64,000 nt of DNA from DAIODI01 sp046349255. Lineage in GTDB: Bacteria > Pseudomonadota > Alphaproteobacteria > Rhizobiales > Aestuariivirgaceae. This document shows positions 36,961-44,875 of the stretch, one piece after another (positions within the stretch are counted from its first letter, which is position 1; the number at the start of each line of letters is the position of its first letter). The DNA lies in assembly GCA_046349255.1 (NCBI GenBank), contig JAXMCR010000002.1, positions 1 to 64,000 of the forward strand, in the 5' to 3' direction. The notes under the pieces are model-generated. The model was not told the origin of the DNA. It did not search any database and saw only the letters and a list, made by a program, of their open reading frames with translations. The translations under genes were made by a program, and so were the position numbers.

Positions 36961-37514
36961 CCAGCCATGCGCTGGCCGGCCATAGCAAGCGCGGTGCGAA
37001 GCCCGCGCGCTGCCTCTCCCGGCATCATAAGGGCCGAGCGAACCGAATGCGCCAGTATCTGTGAGTACGCGAGCGCGACCGCATCCCGCTCCCGCGCCGT
37101 TGCAAAAAATGAAGCGCGGCGGAACACCACACCGAAAAGCCCCGTTCGCTGTTGCCCAATCTCGAAACGGAAAAGCATCTTCGACGGGCCATTCACCCCA
37201 AGTTGCAGCGCGGCGTCAGCCGCCAGTCCGATGAAAATCGGCATCGCAAATTCGGGGCTGCACCAAATCGCTGAGCATGTGTTGCCGAAGGCTGGAGACG
37301 TGGTTCCCAGCGCCGAAGCTTTTCGCACCTCCGGCTCGCATTTTTCGAGCACACCCAGCATCATACGCTTGAACATATCGCCTTGCAGCTCGGCCGGGCC
37401 GTCCTCTGGACGTGTCGGCGGCTGTCGAGCGGCGATCAGATGACCAACCGTTTCCTCGACAACGAGCCGAGACAGATTCGAACAGGCGAACTCTTCACGC
37501 GCAAGGGGCTGCAT
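36957..37514 (-). CDS. unrecognised 185-residue protein, co-transcribed with icmT-like gene
   Basis: The ATG at 37514 shares a base with the TGA of the IcmT-like gene (TGATG), so it belongs to the conjugation operon as its distal member. The protein has no signal peptide and no clear membrane span. It is mixed alpha/beta, with an Ala-rich C-terminus (EAARGLRTALAMAGQRMAG) and a central FEIGQQRTGLFGVVFRRASF stretch. In IncI plasmids small accessory proteins follow TraK, but I see no motif that identifies it as one of them. Confidence 0.6.
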   Translation of the reverse strand: MQPLAREEFACSNLSRLVVEETVGHLIAARQPPTRPEDGPAELQGDMFKRMMLGVLEKCEPEVRKASALGTTSPAFGNTCSAIWCSPEFAMPIFIGLAADAALQLGVNGPSKMLFRFEIGQQRTGLFGVVFRRASFFATARERDAVALAYSQILAHSVRSALMMPGEAARGLRTALAMAGQRMAG

Positions 37515-37801
37515 CAAACCCGGTATCTCCCGCGAAATCCGTACTTGATGACCATCCGCATGATCGTATCACGCGGCGTGAACCCTGAAATCTTGGCGTA
37601 GATCGCTAACAGAATGTAGATCACCCAAAACACCAGATAGACCGTCCACAGATTGAGTTTTGTGAACTGCCAGACCATCCCGACGAGAACGAGGCTGGGG
37701 AGGATCAGCATGACCGACCCGTGCAACCCGCCGATGCCGTTCAGCGGCTCTCCCGTGAATCGCCAATTATCACTTTGAAAATTTAGAGGATCATCTTCCA
37801 T
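37514..37801 (-). CDS. IcmT/TraK-like type IV secretion membrane protein
   Basis: A 95-residue protein with two hydrophobic segments (VMLILPSLVLVGMVW and LWTVYLVFWVIYILLAIYA), followed by GFTPRDTIMRMVIKYGFRGR. The pattern NWRxxG...LWT...GFT.......GR is that of IcmT (Legionella) and TraK (IncI1), which have the same length and topology. Gene order DotC-DotB-(peptidase)-IcmT also agrees with the IncI traI-traJ-traK order. The ATG at 37801 lies inside the end of the upstream peptidase gene, overlapping by 11 bases. Similarity is short, so the call is moderate. Confidence 0.65.
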   Translation of the reverse strand: MEDDPLNFQSDNWRFTGEPLNGIGGLHGSVMLILPSLVLVGMVWQFTKLNLWTVYLVFWVIYILLAIYAKISGFTPRDTIMRMVIKYGFRGRYRV

Positions 37802-38486
37802 TATACGCCACCATGTTATTGCAGCCGCGCGGCCAGCAGCGCAGCTCTCCCACATCGAGATGGGTAAAAGACTGGTAGAAACCCACTCCCCCACCTTTGA
37901 AAGCAAGACCGGCTATTCCTATGGATCGCGCCGGATACATCGGAACCTTGAAATCACCAGCTCGGCCGTAGAGATGCTGCGAATTGCGAGCTGCGCCTTC
38001 GATGGTCTCATTGCGCCGAGGCGTGCGATATCCGCTGGTTAGAACGAACGGCAGCATCGACCCGTGGATTGCTGCCATCGTTGACTGGACCGACGACACG
38101 AAATCAAGGAGAGCCGGATCAATCCAGACCGCCAGATCGGCATCCGCCACATCGCGCCAGAACCATGACAGCTCCGCAAGAGCATCCCGGTAGTAGCCCT
38201 CTTCCGTCCGGTACTTCACGACCATGCTATCGCCGTTGGCTTGCCGATAGAGCTGGAGCGATCCGAAGCCCTCTGTGCGAGGATCGCGAGCGCGCACCGC
38301 CTTCTTCGCCTCCGCTTGAAACCGCTTTTCGTCATCGGTCATATCCGGCAGAGGATCAGACGCAGGTGGCGGGCCTGCCGCTTCGCCAGTGGGCAACGGA
38401 TCAGCGCGCAATACCTGCGGCATAGTCGCCAGTGAAACAGCTCCGACTCCACCTATCAGAAACGAGCGGCGAGATAGGCTGGTCAT
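37791..38486 (-). CDS. Tat-exported M15-type (DUF882) peptidoglycan peptidase
   Basis: A 231-residue protein with a twin-arginine signal (SLSRRSFLIGGVGAVSLAT, cleaved near LRA-DP). Its C-terminal half resembles peptidase M15/YcbK: zinc ligands can be read in SQHLYGRAGDF (His, Asp) and FTHLDVG (His), after the SGYRTPRRNE block. It should cut peptidoglycan cross-links in the periplasm, opening the wall for the secretion channel in place of a VirB1-type transglycosylase. It overlaps the DotB-like gene by four bases (ATGA), hence coupled translation. Confidence 0.82.
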   Translation of the reverse strand: MTSLSRRSFLIGGVGAVSLATMPQVLRADPLPTGEAAGPPPASDPLPDMTDDEKRFQAEAKKAVRARDPRTEGFGSLQLYRQANGDSMVVKYRTEEGYYRDALAELSWFWRDVADADLAVWIDPALLDFVSSVQSTMAAIHGSMLPFVLTSGYRTPRRNETIEGAARNSQHLYGRAGDFKVPMYPARSIGIAGLAFKGGGVGFYQSFTHLDVGELRCWPRGCNNMVAYNGR

Positions 38487-39706
38487 GCGAGCACCCGATC
38501 TTTCGCGGGTACGCCGTACCTGTGCAGAACCTTCTTGGCCACCTCCTCGTCAATTTCTCCTGCCTTGAAGCGTTCACGCACGCTATCGCGCATCGATTTG
38601 CCGCCCTTACGCGACTGCATCAGCTCAGCGAGGTAGCCCGACGAGCCGAGGAATCCTACCTTCAGCAACTCTTGCCGGCGCTCGTCATCGAGGATCACCC
38701 ATTCCCGCATGCAGATACGGCTCTTGCCCGATCTATGCGGTACAAGCACCTGCGACACGACCATGTGCGTCGTCGCCACCGCCATTTCGAAGGCTTGGCT
38801 CTGCTGCTCACGGGGGAATTTGCCGACAATGCGCTGGATCGACAGGGCAGCGGTGTTCGAATGCACTGTCGTGTAGACCGCGTGCCCCGTGTTTGCCGCT
38901 TCTTGAGCCGCCGACATCGTGTGATAATCTCGCTGCTCACCGATGACGATCAGGCGCGGAACGCGCCGCATTGCCTCTTCGATCCCCTTCTCGAAGCTCT
39001 CGAAGTGCAGCGGAATTTCCGCTTGTGCGATGATGCAGCGATGCGATGGAACGGAGTCAAACAGGAACTCAATCGGCTGTTCGAGCGTGACGATATTCCC
39101 CTCGATAGGGGTGTCTTCTTCCATCACTCGGCGCAACAGCGCCGCGAAAGTCGTGGTCTTTCCCGATCCTGTCGGGCCAGATAAGATAACGGCCCCCATT
39201 TCCGGGGTCGATTCCTCGATAATCTCATCCTCAAGCTGGATATCGGCTACTGTCGGCGGATCGGCCGGAATATAGCGGCAGACCATTTGCCCGCCCTGTC
39301 CTGTTCCATAGGCACAAGACGACACGTTGACCCGGAAGCGATACACCTTCGGCTCGCCGTGCTCGTCTCGATCCGAGCGATCTCGGATGTCAATACGGCG
39401 GTTGAAGGCCCGGCCGCCGGCGAGGCGAATTTCAATGTCACCGCCTCCCCCTGATATATGCTTTGCAGCGCGGATGAAGTCCGTGTTGTCGTAAATCCAA
39501 TTTGTCAGCGCGCGGTAGGAGCCGCGCAGGTTCATCATGATCGGAAGGCCCGTCTGGAACACAACGTCCTGACAGCCTTCCTTCGCAGCATAGGCAAGAA
39601 CCCGCATCACATCTTCGGATGAATCCGTCATTCCGAAGTCTTGCGACAGGTCGCGGGGGCCGGACCATTGGCCGAGACGGGCTGTTTCCGGGTTGAACTC
39701 GTCCAT
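38483..39706 (-). CDS. DotB/TraJ-type secretion ATPase
   Basis: A 407-residue hexameric ATPase of the PilT/VirB11 superfamily, of the kind that drives Dot/Icm or IncI conjugation (TraJ). Motifs: Walker A VILSGPTGSGKTTTFAALL (~185), Asp box VTLEQPIEFLFD, Walker B RLIVIGEQRDYHTMSAAQEA, and His box GHAVYTTVHSNTAALS. Glu in IGEQRD replaces the usual GExRD as in the DotB subgroup. It follows the DotC-like gene by 7 bases. The ATG at 39706 (MDEFNPETARLGQ) is used. A longer open frame begins inside dotC. Confidence 0.88.
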   Translation of the reverse strand: MDEFNPETARLGQWSGPRDLSQDFGMTDSSEDVMRVLAYAAKEGCQDVVFQTGLPIMMNLRGSYRALTNWIYDNTDFIRAAKHISGGGGDIEIRLAGGRAFNRRIDIRDRSDRDEHGEPKVYRFRVNVSSCAYGTGQGGQMVCRYIPADPPTVADIQLEDEIIEESTPEMGAVILSGPTGSGKTTTFAALLRRVMEEDTPIEGNIVTLEQPIEFLFDSVPSHRCIIAQAEIPLHFESFEKGIEEAMRRVPRLIVIGEQRDYHTMSAAQEAANTGHAVYTTVHSNTAALSIQRIVGKFPREQQSQAFEMAVATTHMVVSQVLVPHRSGKSRICMREWVILDDERRQELLKVGFLGSSGYLAELMQSRKGGKSMRDSVRERFKAGEIDEEVAKKVLHRYGVPAKDRVLA

Positions 39707-39713
39707 ACCGCCC

Positions 39714-40883
39714 CTACTTTGCTTTGCTCGGCACGGGCGTGCGTCCACGAACGGTTACATCCGCTGATCCGACAGGGAACGCTTCTGCGCCAGCGCCGGC
39801 CTTGAAGCGGGGCGAGACGGTTATCTGGATGCGCTTCAATCCGCGCAAGGCGAGTTGTCCGCCCTTCCCGACATAGAGCGCCTTGCCATTCATAACCGTC
39901 TGCGGGAGCGATATCGCCCCGCGCTGGGCCAGATCATGGAACCGCACCATTCCCTCGAAATCGCGCCGCATCCGCCGCTCGGCTTCCTCGAAATAGGCGC
40001 GGGCTTCCTTCACCCCCACGGCAACGCCGGCCTGATAGGCTTTGTCCCATTCCTTTTGATCGCGTTCGGTGCGAGGCCGCAGGGTAATCCCGTTCGACGG
40101 ATCGGACTGCATGTGCAGGTAATTCCGCCAAGATGGCGGCTGCGCCGTGAGACGCGCCTGCGAGTAGATCTCGAACCTTCCCAAGGTCAGGTCGAGAACC
40201 TTCGGCCCGTTCTGTTCCACCCGATCCCCCGTCAGGATGACGACAGGGGGGACCACGTACTGACTGATCATGAGCTGTGGAAATGGATACGTCCGGTCGA
40301 GCCAATCGGCCTGTTTCAGGATCGCGGCATTGATCCGCTCAGACTCCTGCGCATAGCCATCCCTGATGCCGGCCGTCCGTCCCGTCCGTCCCACCAGCTC
40401 ATCGCGCGCCGGACCTTGCCCGCCTAGACCGGAACCGGGCGACGGCTGCGGGCCGCGCCATGTCGGCGTCTGACCTCGCAGTCTAACGGCAGGATCGACC
40501 TCGATCCGCTTGTCGGCACCTTGCCCGGCCGTGATCATCTCGCCCGTTGAAGGGTCACGCACGACACTCTGTCCCACCGCGCCCGGACCAAGTGCGGTCG
40601 GACCCTGATCATAGCCCGGATACCCTCCCGGCATTCCCCCCGGATAACCGGGGTAGCCGCCCGGATAACCCGGAGGCGGATAGCCGGGATACATCGGAGC
40701 GGCATATGGCGGATAAGCCGGGTAGGACGGGTACTGTGGGTAGCCCTGCGGATATGTCGGGTAATTGGGCACCCCGCTATACACGTTCTGCCGAACAGTC
40801 GTCTGTTCCTGCGCCATGCCCACCGACACGGCCGCCAGCGAGATGCCCGTCACCAGCGTCATCACCAACCTTACCCGACCCAT
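39714..40883 (-). CDS. DotC/TraI-like outer-membrane core protein with Pro-Tyr-Gly-rich head
   Basis: A 389-residue exported protein. The C-terminal ~220 residues match the DotC pattern: YVVPPVVILTGDRVEQNG, YSQARLTAQPPSWRNYLHM, WDKAYQAGVAVGVKEARAYF, then RRDFEGMVRFHDLAQRG. DotC is part of the outer-membrane ring of Dot/Icm systems. Residues ~35-95 are a low-complexity run of YP, PGYP and PGGYP repeats not usual in DotC. The signal peptide (ISLAAVSVGMA-QE) has no lipobox Cys, whereas DotC is normally a lipoprotein. The start overlaps the preceding small gene by 13 bases; a second ATG seven codons on is possible. Confidence 0.75.
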   Translation of the reverse strand: MGRVRLVMTLVTGISLAAVSVGMAQEQTTVRQNVYSGVPNYPTYPQGYPQYPSYPAYPPYAAPMYPGYPPPGYPGGYPGYPGGMPGGYPGYDQGPTALGPGAVGQSVVRDPSTGEMITAGQGADKRIEVDPAVRLRGQTPTWRGPQPSPGSGLGGQGPARDELVGRTGRTAGIRDGYAQESERINAAILKQADWLDRTYPFPQLMISQYVVPPVVILTGDRVEQNGPKVLDLTLGRFEIYSQARLTAQPPSWRNYLHMQSDPSNGITLRPRTERDQKEWDKAYQAGVAVGVKEARAYFEEAERRMRRDFEGMVRFHDLAQRGAISLPQTVMNGKALYVGKGGQLALRGLKRIQITVSPRFKAGAGAEAFPVGSADVTVRGRTPVPSKAK

Positions 40884-41113
40884 TTAATCTTCCTTCCAAC
40901 CATTTCGATGACCGCCGAACCGGCGACGAAGTTCGGCTTCTTCCGCCGTTGTGCGCTTGCATGCTCCCGCTTGTGGCCTGCAACGGCCAACCTCGCGATT
41001 TCCGTTCCCCTCAATAGCGGCGGGAGGCTCATGACATACCCGTGAAGAGCTGGGCCTAGATGCAACGCCGAGACCGGCACCATGATCGGATCACTATCGC
41101 TCTCGTGCGCCAT
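40871..41113 (-). CDS. unrecognised 80-residue protein between ParM-like and DotC-like genes
   Basis: The ATG at 41113 shares a base with the stop of the actin-like gene (TGATG), and its stop lies inside the DotC-like gene, so it is tightly embedded in the operon and likely translated. The protein is basic in its second half (GHKREHASAQRRKKPNF) and lacks membrane spans or a signal. No family is recognised. It could be a partner of the actin-like ATPase, which is inference from position alone. Confidence 0.6.
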   Translation of the reverse strand: MAHESDSDPIMVPVSALHLGPALHGYVMSLPPLLRGTEIARLAVAGHKREHASAQRRKKPNFVAGSAVIEMVGRKIKWVG

Positions 41114-42084
41114 CACTCTACCGTTCTGCCCCATCGATTCCCGCTTTTGAGAAGCCCTTGCACTATACTCGTTTCACATTGTTTCGCAACGCGCGTATCA
41201 ATGTGTTTTCGAGAAACCATTCCGGTCGCCAATGAGACCGCGTGACCACCGCCGACATAGATGCGCTTGCATTCTTCGCCGAGCGCTTTTTGCACGAACG
41301 AAGCTCCAAATTCCTGCCATGCCTTGTTGCGGGCAACATCGATCAGCGCTGTCACGTCGCGTTCAATCCCGGCGACTGTCGTCATCCGCGATCCCATCGT
41401 TTCCGCTATCCCTCTGGCTGGCTCTTGGAACTGCTCTTCGACAGCCGTGGCGCATGCGCGCTCGATATAGAAATCCGTTCGCGTCGCCGCTTCGGGCAAC
41501 GGGTGTCCCTTCGCCAGATTCAGGCGCGCATATCGCCACTCTCGCGCACCGCAGTCGATCACCGCGAGCTGACCATCAGGCGGAACGGCTTTCTCATCTG
41601 GCTGTCCCCGCATGTCCAAAAGGAGATCGGCTGCAAGCGCCGTAGCGGGCGACATAATGCCGATCTTGCCAGCCGCGATTGTATCCCCGCCGCGTGGCTT
41701 CACCGTGCGCAGCGCCTCGCTCAAATCCTCGCTGTGATCGGTCAGGGAAGGTTCCGTGACACTCACCATCAGGACATCGCAGCTACCTTCGCCGAGCCGT
41801 GCGAACGCAGCCGCGATCAAGGCCCCCAGCCGCTCTTTTGCTGATAGTGCGCCGGCAAGCTCGCTTTCGATAAATCCGCGATACTCCGACCTGTCACCGA
41901 CACGCGCCACATCGCCGTCGATCTGGACGTAAACCGGCTGCGCATTGCCGTTCGGTTGTGCGCGCTCCCCAAGTGAAATGCGCGTCGGGAATACCACCCG
42001 GCGCGCATGTCCTTTTCCACTCACGATAGCTTTCGTCGTCAGAGAACCGATATCGACAGCTACCGTCACCAAACGGTTAGCCAT
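41113..42084 (-). CDS. ParM/StbA-like actin-fold ATPase in the conjugation operon
   Basis: A 323-residue actin-family protein. Phosphate-1 loop VAVDIGSLTTKAIVSG (residue ~8), phosphate-2-like VIDCGAREWRYARLN (~180) and adenosine motif IYVGGGHAVSLATG (~280) are present. Plasmid ParM/StbA filaments push replicons apart. Here the gene is not beside a small ParR gene but within a secretion operon, followed by DotC and DotB. Either it segregates the element using the 80-residue downstream product as adaptor, or it serves the transfer apparatus. A separate ParA system sits at 47454. Confidence 0.8.
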   Translation of the reverse strand: MANRLVTVAVDIGSLTTKAIVSGKGHARRVVFPTRISLGERAQPNGNAQPVYVQIDGDVARVGDRSEYRGFIESELAGALSAKERLGALIAAAFARLGEGSCDVLMVSVTEPSLTDHSEDLSEALRTVKPRGGDTIAAGKIGIMSPATALAADLLLDMRGQPDEKAVPPDGQLAVIDCGAREWRYARLNLAKGHPLPEAATRTDFYIERACATAVEEQFQEPARGIAETMGSRMTTVAGIERDVTALIDVARNKAWQEFGASFVQKALGEECKRIYVGGGHAVSLATGMVSRKHIDTRVAKQCETSIVQGLLKSGNRWGRTVE

Positions 42085-42096
42085 GTACCTGCCCTA

Positions 42097-42285
42097 TCAC
42101 TGCTTCGGTGCATCTACCGGAGCGGCGGGGAACTCTGCCGATGCCTGCTGCGTGCGTGGAACCGAAAGCGTTGTCCGGTTCTCTGTGAGTGTCTTCTGCA
42201 CGAATGTATCCGTGCTGCCCTGCCCTACGGTGGAGCATCCCGCCAAAGCCATGGCAAGCACCCCGATAACGGCCAACTGACGCAT
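42097..42285 (-). CDS. small lipoprotein in the DotD/TraH position
   Basis: A 62-residue protein with a lipoprotein signal: MRQLAVIGVLAMALAGC, lipobox LAGC with Cys at residue 17. The mature part is only ~45 residues, Thr/Gln/Ala-rich (TLTENRTTLSVPRTQQASAE). It is the first gene of the minus-strand operon (lipoprotein, ParM-like, 80-aa, DotC, DotB, peptidase, IcmT). In IncI plasmids a lipoprotein (TraH/DotD) precedes DotC-DotB. This one is much shorter and more like VirB7 in size. GGGAG lies 8 bases before the ATG. Confidence 0.7.
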   Translation of the reverse strand: MRQLAVIGVLAMALAGCSTVGQGSTDTFVQKTLTENRTTLSVPRTQQASAEFPAAPVDAPKQ

Positions 42286-42306
42286 ATCAAATCTCCCTGC
42301 GCGCAA

Positions 42307-42466
42307 AGTTTCACATTGTTATGCACGCAAACTTACAAAATGAAAAGCGCCAAAAAGCCTCATGCAATAGCGATATTGCACATGCAATGAACAAACATCG
42401 CTTGCATTAACCGCCTTGTGGATGATATGTGCGTTATTGCATCGATACGTAAACGTAGGGGATTTG
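42307..42466. promoter_or_regulatory. divergent promoter region with ATGCAAT palindromes
   Basis: This region lies between the lipoprotein-led transfer operon (minus) and the recombinase-like gene (plus). ATGCAAT at 42362-42368 and ATTGCAC at 42375-42381 form an inverted pair spaced by six bases. Further copies are ATGCAAT 42382-42388, TTGCATT 42402-42408 and ATTGCAT 42436-42442. TTTCACATTGTT (42309-42320) also occurs. The same motifs recur at 44965-45101, so a regulator encoded in the island probably controls both. Confidence 0.6.
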
Positions 42467-43522
42467 ATGTCTCTGGCAGTGAGGACAGAACGAGCTTATC
42501 GCCGCGCCGGCCTGCGGTTTGACCGCGTGCTGGCCGAGGAAAACGTCGTTCCAAGCGCTGCTGAATACGTCCGGGTTTTGACATCAAGCGGGCGGCAACT
42601 TTCCGCGTCGAGCTGGCGCTTTCTTCGCGCGGCAATTAAGTGGTGGATTGCGGGTTCGATTAGCGAAAGGGAGGCCGAATTATTTACGCGGTTATTCGGC
42701 GCAATGAAGCCCGTACCGATCAAGACAAAACGGCCTCCTAAAAGACTGCCAATCAGCCTCGTTCAAAGCCTTGTGAATGTGCTGCGAGAAACACCGCGCG
42801 GGAGAAACAAGCGTATCGCTGCTGATATGCTCATCGCAGGGCCAGTCGTAGGATTGAGACCGTGCGAGTGGGCGCGGGCGGAACTCAATGGTGATGTTCT
42901 GCGCGTTCAGAATGCGAAGTACAGACCCGGAATTTCTGGCAACGGATCACATCGGGAACTGGTACTCCAGTGGCATGTCATTACCACCGAACAACGAGAT
43001 GCCATCAGAAGGCTTTTGACGGACTTGAAGGGCGCAGATTGGGAGCGGATCGGCGGAAATATCCGGCGAGCGTTCAACAACGCCAAAAGGCGTCTCAAGG
43101 TGACTGGTGAGATCACAAAAGGTCAGGCGAGAACCCGTCTTTATGAAGCGCGGCATCAGTTTTCAGCAGATGCCAAGCGTACTCTGGACTATGCCGGTGG
43201 CGAGGTTGCCGGAGCGATGGGGCATAGGGCAGCTATGACCGCTCATAGCGCGTATGGGAACAGGAGTAAGGCGACCGGCACCTTGCCTGTAAAACCCACC
43301 GTAGAAAGCGTGGAAAAAGTCTCAGAAAAATCGATCATCCAGCTTGCACGGTCTCTAGCGAAGGCCGCAGCATACAAGCTTGGCTTTGCGGGCGCGAGCG
43401 GAAGCGAGCGTCGTGAGTCAATGACTGTTTCGCCGCCGTCTCGGCAGCGGAGTAGTGACAGTTCAAGGCCGCTGACACGACCGTCGAATGGCCGTCGCGA
43501 TAACGGCCCTAATACATCCTAA
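42467..43522 (+). CDS. tyrosine-recombinase-like protein
   Basis: A 351-residue protein. The catalytic-domain landmarks of phage integrases are visible: Arg in GLRPCEWARAE, YEARHQFSAD at the place of the usual HxxRH box, and GHRAAMTAHSAYG matching the GHxxxxxTxxxY box with the nucleophile Tyr. The first His of HxxR is replaced by Tyr, a tolerated but uncommon change. The N-terminal ~110 residues are an SAM-like/core-binding type helical region, and the last 60 residues are disordered and Arg/Ser-rich. It could resolve plasmid multimers or integrate the island. The ATG at 42467 follows GTAGGGGAT. Confidence 0.65.
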   Translation: MSLAVRTERAYRRAGLRFDRVLAEENVVPSAAEYVRVLTSSGRQLSASSWRFLRAAIKWWIAGSISEREAELFTRLFGAMKPVPIKTKRPPKRLPISLVQSLVNVLRETPRGRNKRIAADMLIAGPVVGLRPCEWARAELNGDVLRVQNAKYRPGISGNGSHRELVLQWHVITTEQRDAIRRLLTDLKGADWERIGGNIRRAFNNAKRRLKVTGEITKGQARTRLYEARHQFSADAKRTLDYAGGEVAGAMGHRAAMTAHSAYGNRSKATGTLPVKPTVESVEKVSEKSIIQLARSLAKAAAYKLGFAGASGSERRESMTVSPPSRQRSSDSSRPLTRPSNGRRDNGPNTS

Positions 43523-43614
43523 TTGCCGCTTTGAGGATCATTCCCGATTGCCATGCTATGCAGGAAAACGTATGATCTAAGGAATGTGTTTTGCAAGTTT
43601 AACGGCAGGTGAGA

Positions 43615-43947
43615 ATGGCAGTGCGCGGCGTGAAGGCAGGTAGTGAGGGCGTCGATCTGGAGAAGGCGAAAGCGATCTTTGATCGTGTTCGTACTGATTT
43701 TCGCGACGGGAAGAATCCCAATTCCCAACGGCGGAAAGATGCTGATATGATTGCCTATCTTCTGTCCGATGGCGGCGCGGCCCGGTCTGCCGTTTTTGCT
43801 CAGACTTTTGCAGAGCATTACGGCATAGATCGCAAGCGCGCAGGACAGCGCGTGCGGGATGCGATGGCTGACCTCATGGCCGATGGGAAGATCGTGAAAA
43901 CGGACGATTCCAGACCGTCTTACAAGCTGCGAAAGGATGGGGCTTGA
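43615..43947 (+). CDS. unrecognised 110-residue protein
   Basis: A soluble basic protein. The C-terminal part (IDRKRAGQRVRDAMADLMAD, then GKIVKTDDSRPSYKLRKDG) looks like a winged-helix DNA-binding fold, with a wing-like basic turn at the end. No signal or membrane segment. It ends TGATG into the next gene, so the two form an operon. A regulator or replication accessory role would fit, but no family is recognised. Confidence 0.6.
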   Translation: MAVRGVKAGSEGVDLEKAKAIFDRVRTDFRDGKNPNSQRRKDADMIAYLLSDGGAARSAVFAQTFAEHYGIDRKRAGQRVRDAMADLMADGKIVKTDDSRPSYKLRKDGA

Positions 43948-44411
43948 TGCGGCATGCTATGATCATCGAGACGGGTAGCGAGTTGCCCGGCAGAACGAAT
44001 GTGAACTTGGCCGGGATCGTAGGCCGGCGCGTGGTCACGCTCAACACCATGCCTATACGGTTCACATTTCCAGCCGATGTGCTGGACGGTATCGAGATCG
44101 TTCGGCCAGATCGGCCTCAGCCGGACGTGGAAATCGCTGTGGCCATCGACGGCAACGGTGAGACATTTGCGACGGCAAAGCTCAAGGGATCGACCGTCCG
44201 CAAGATACTTCACGCCATCCGCGAGGATATCGCCGTAAATGGGAAGGCGGGCGTTGTGCAGTTCGCCGGGCGAATGCGCTCCAACAACGTCATCGAAGAC
44301 GCGGGGCTGATCTATATGCCTTCCGGCACCATGCTACCGAAGCTGGACGCGCCTAAGAGCGTGCGCAGGGCCGCTTTCGAGGCTCGCCAAGGCGAACGCC
44401 GCTGCGGCTGA
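43947..44411 (+). CDS. unrecognised 154-residue protein
   Basis: Starts one base before the previous stop (TGATG), so it is co-translated with the 110-residue protein. The sequence is beta-rich and neutral (VNLAGIVGRRVVTLNTMPIR, AKLKGSTVRKILHAIREDI), with no transmembrane segment or signal. It contains GKAGVVQFAGRM and ends in a basic tail. I do not recognise it. The context is a plasmid-like backbone between recombinase and partition genes. Confidence 0.6.
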   Translation: MRHAMIIETGSELPGRTNVNLAGIVGRRVVTLNTMPIRFTFPADVLDGIEIVRPDRPQPDVEIAVAIDGNGETFATAKLKGSTVRKILHAIREDIAVNGKAGVVQFAGRMRSNNVIEDAGLIYMPSGTMLPKLDAPKSVRRAAFEARQGERRCG

Positions 44412-44434
44412 CTACCGGGCGGGGATAGCCCGCT

Positions 44435-44875
44435 CTATGCGGCTGCTCTTTGCAGTATGGTCAGGGTCTCGTAGTCGATCCAGACGCGAGCATCGCCTGT
44501 TGGCCCGATCTCGGCCTCGTTCATCAGGTAGACCAGCAGATATGGCATAGACAGGTTGTGCAGCGTTCGGAATGTTCGAATGCGGTTAGCCTCTCCAAGC
44601 GAAAATCTGCCTGAATGGGCTATCACGCCAGCATCTCCGCTCGAAAGCTCGTTGTTCAGTCGGCCATAGTCGATCATTCGCCGATCTGACCCGTCCTGCT
44701 TCACCTTGGCGACGTTCAATCCAAAGCTGAACAACTCGCCGACAGATAACCGGTGGCGCGTTGTGAAGCGGCTCATTCGCTCTGACTGCCCCACGGGCAG
44801 GCGAAGCGTGAAATTTTCGAACCCTTCTCGCACGTTCGAATCGTCCGCCGCTATTTTCGGACGTCGAGCCATCAT
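44435..44875 (-). CDS. putative ribbon-helix-helix-type DNA-binding protein
   Basis: A 146-residue protein (start MMARRPKIAADD; the second Met at 44872 is equally possible). Residues ~22-60 (FENFTLRLPVGQSERMSRFT, then RLSVGELFSFGLNVAKV) have the strand-helix-helix pattern of RHH proteins, followed by a helical C-terminal domain. It is divergent from the gene at 45177, across a spacer rich in ATGCAAT motifs. It may therefore be the regulator binding those sites, or a relaxosome accessory protein. Family assignment is tentative. Confidence 0.5.
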   Translation of the reverse strand: MMARRPKIAADDSNVREGFENFTLRLPVGQSERMSRFTTRHRLSVGELFSFGLNVAKVKQDGSDRRMIDYGRLNNELSSGDAGVIAHSGRFSLGEANRIRTFRTLHNLSMPYLLVYLMNEAEIGPTGDARVWIDYETLTILQRAAA

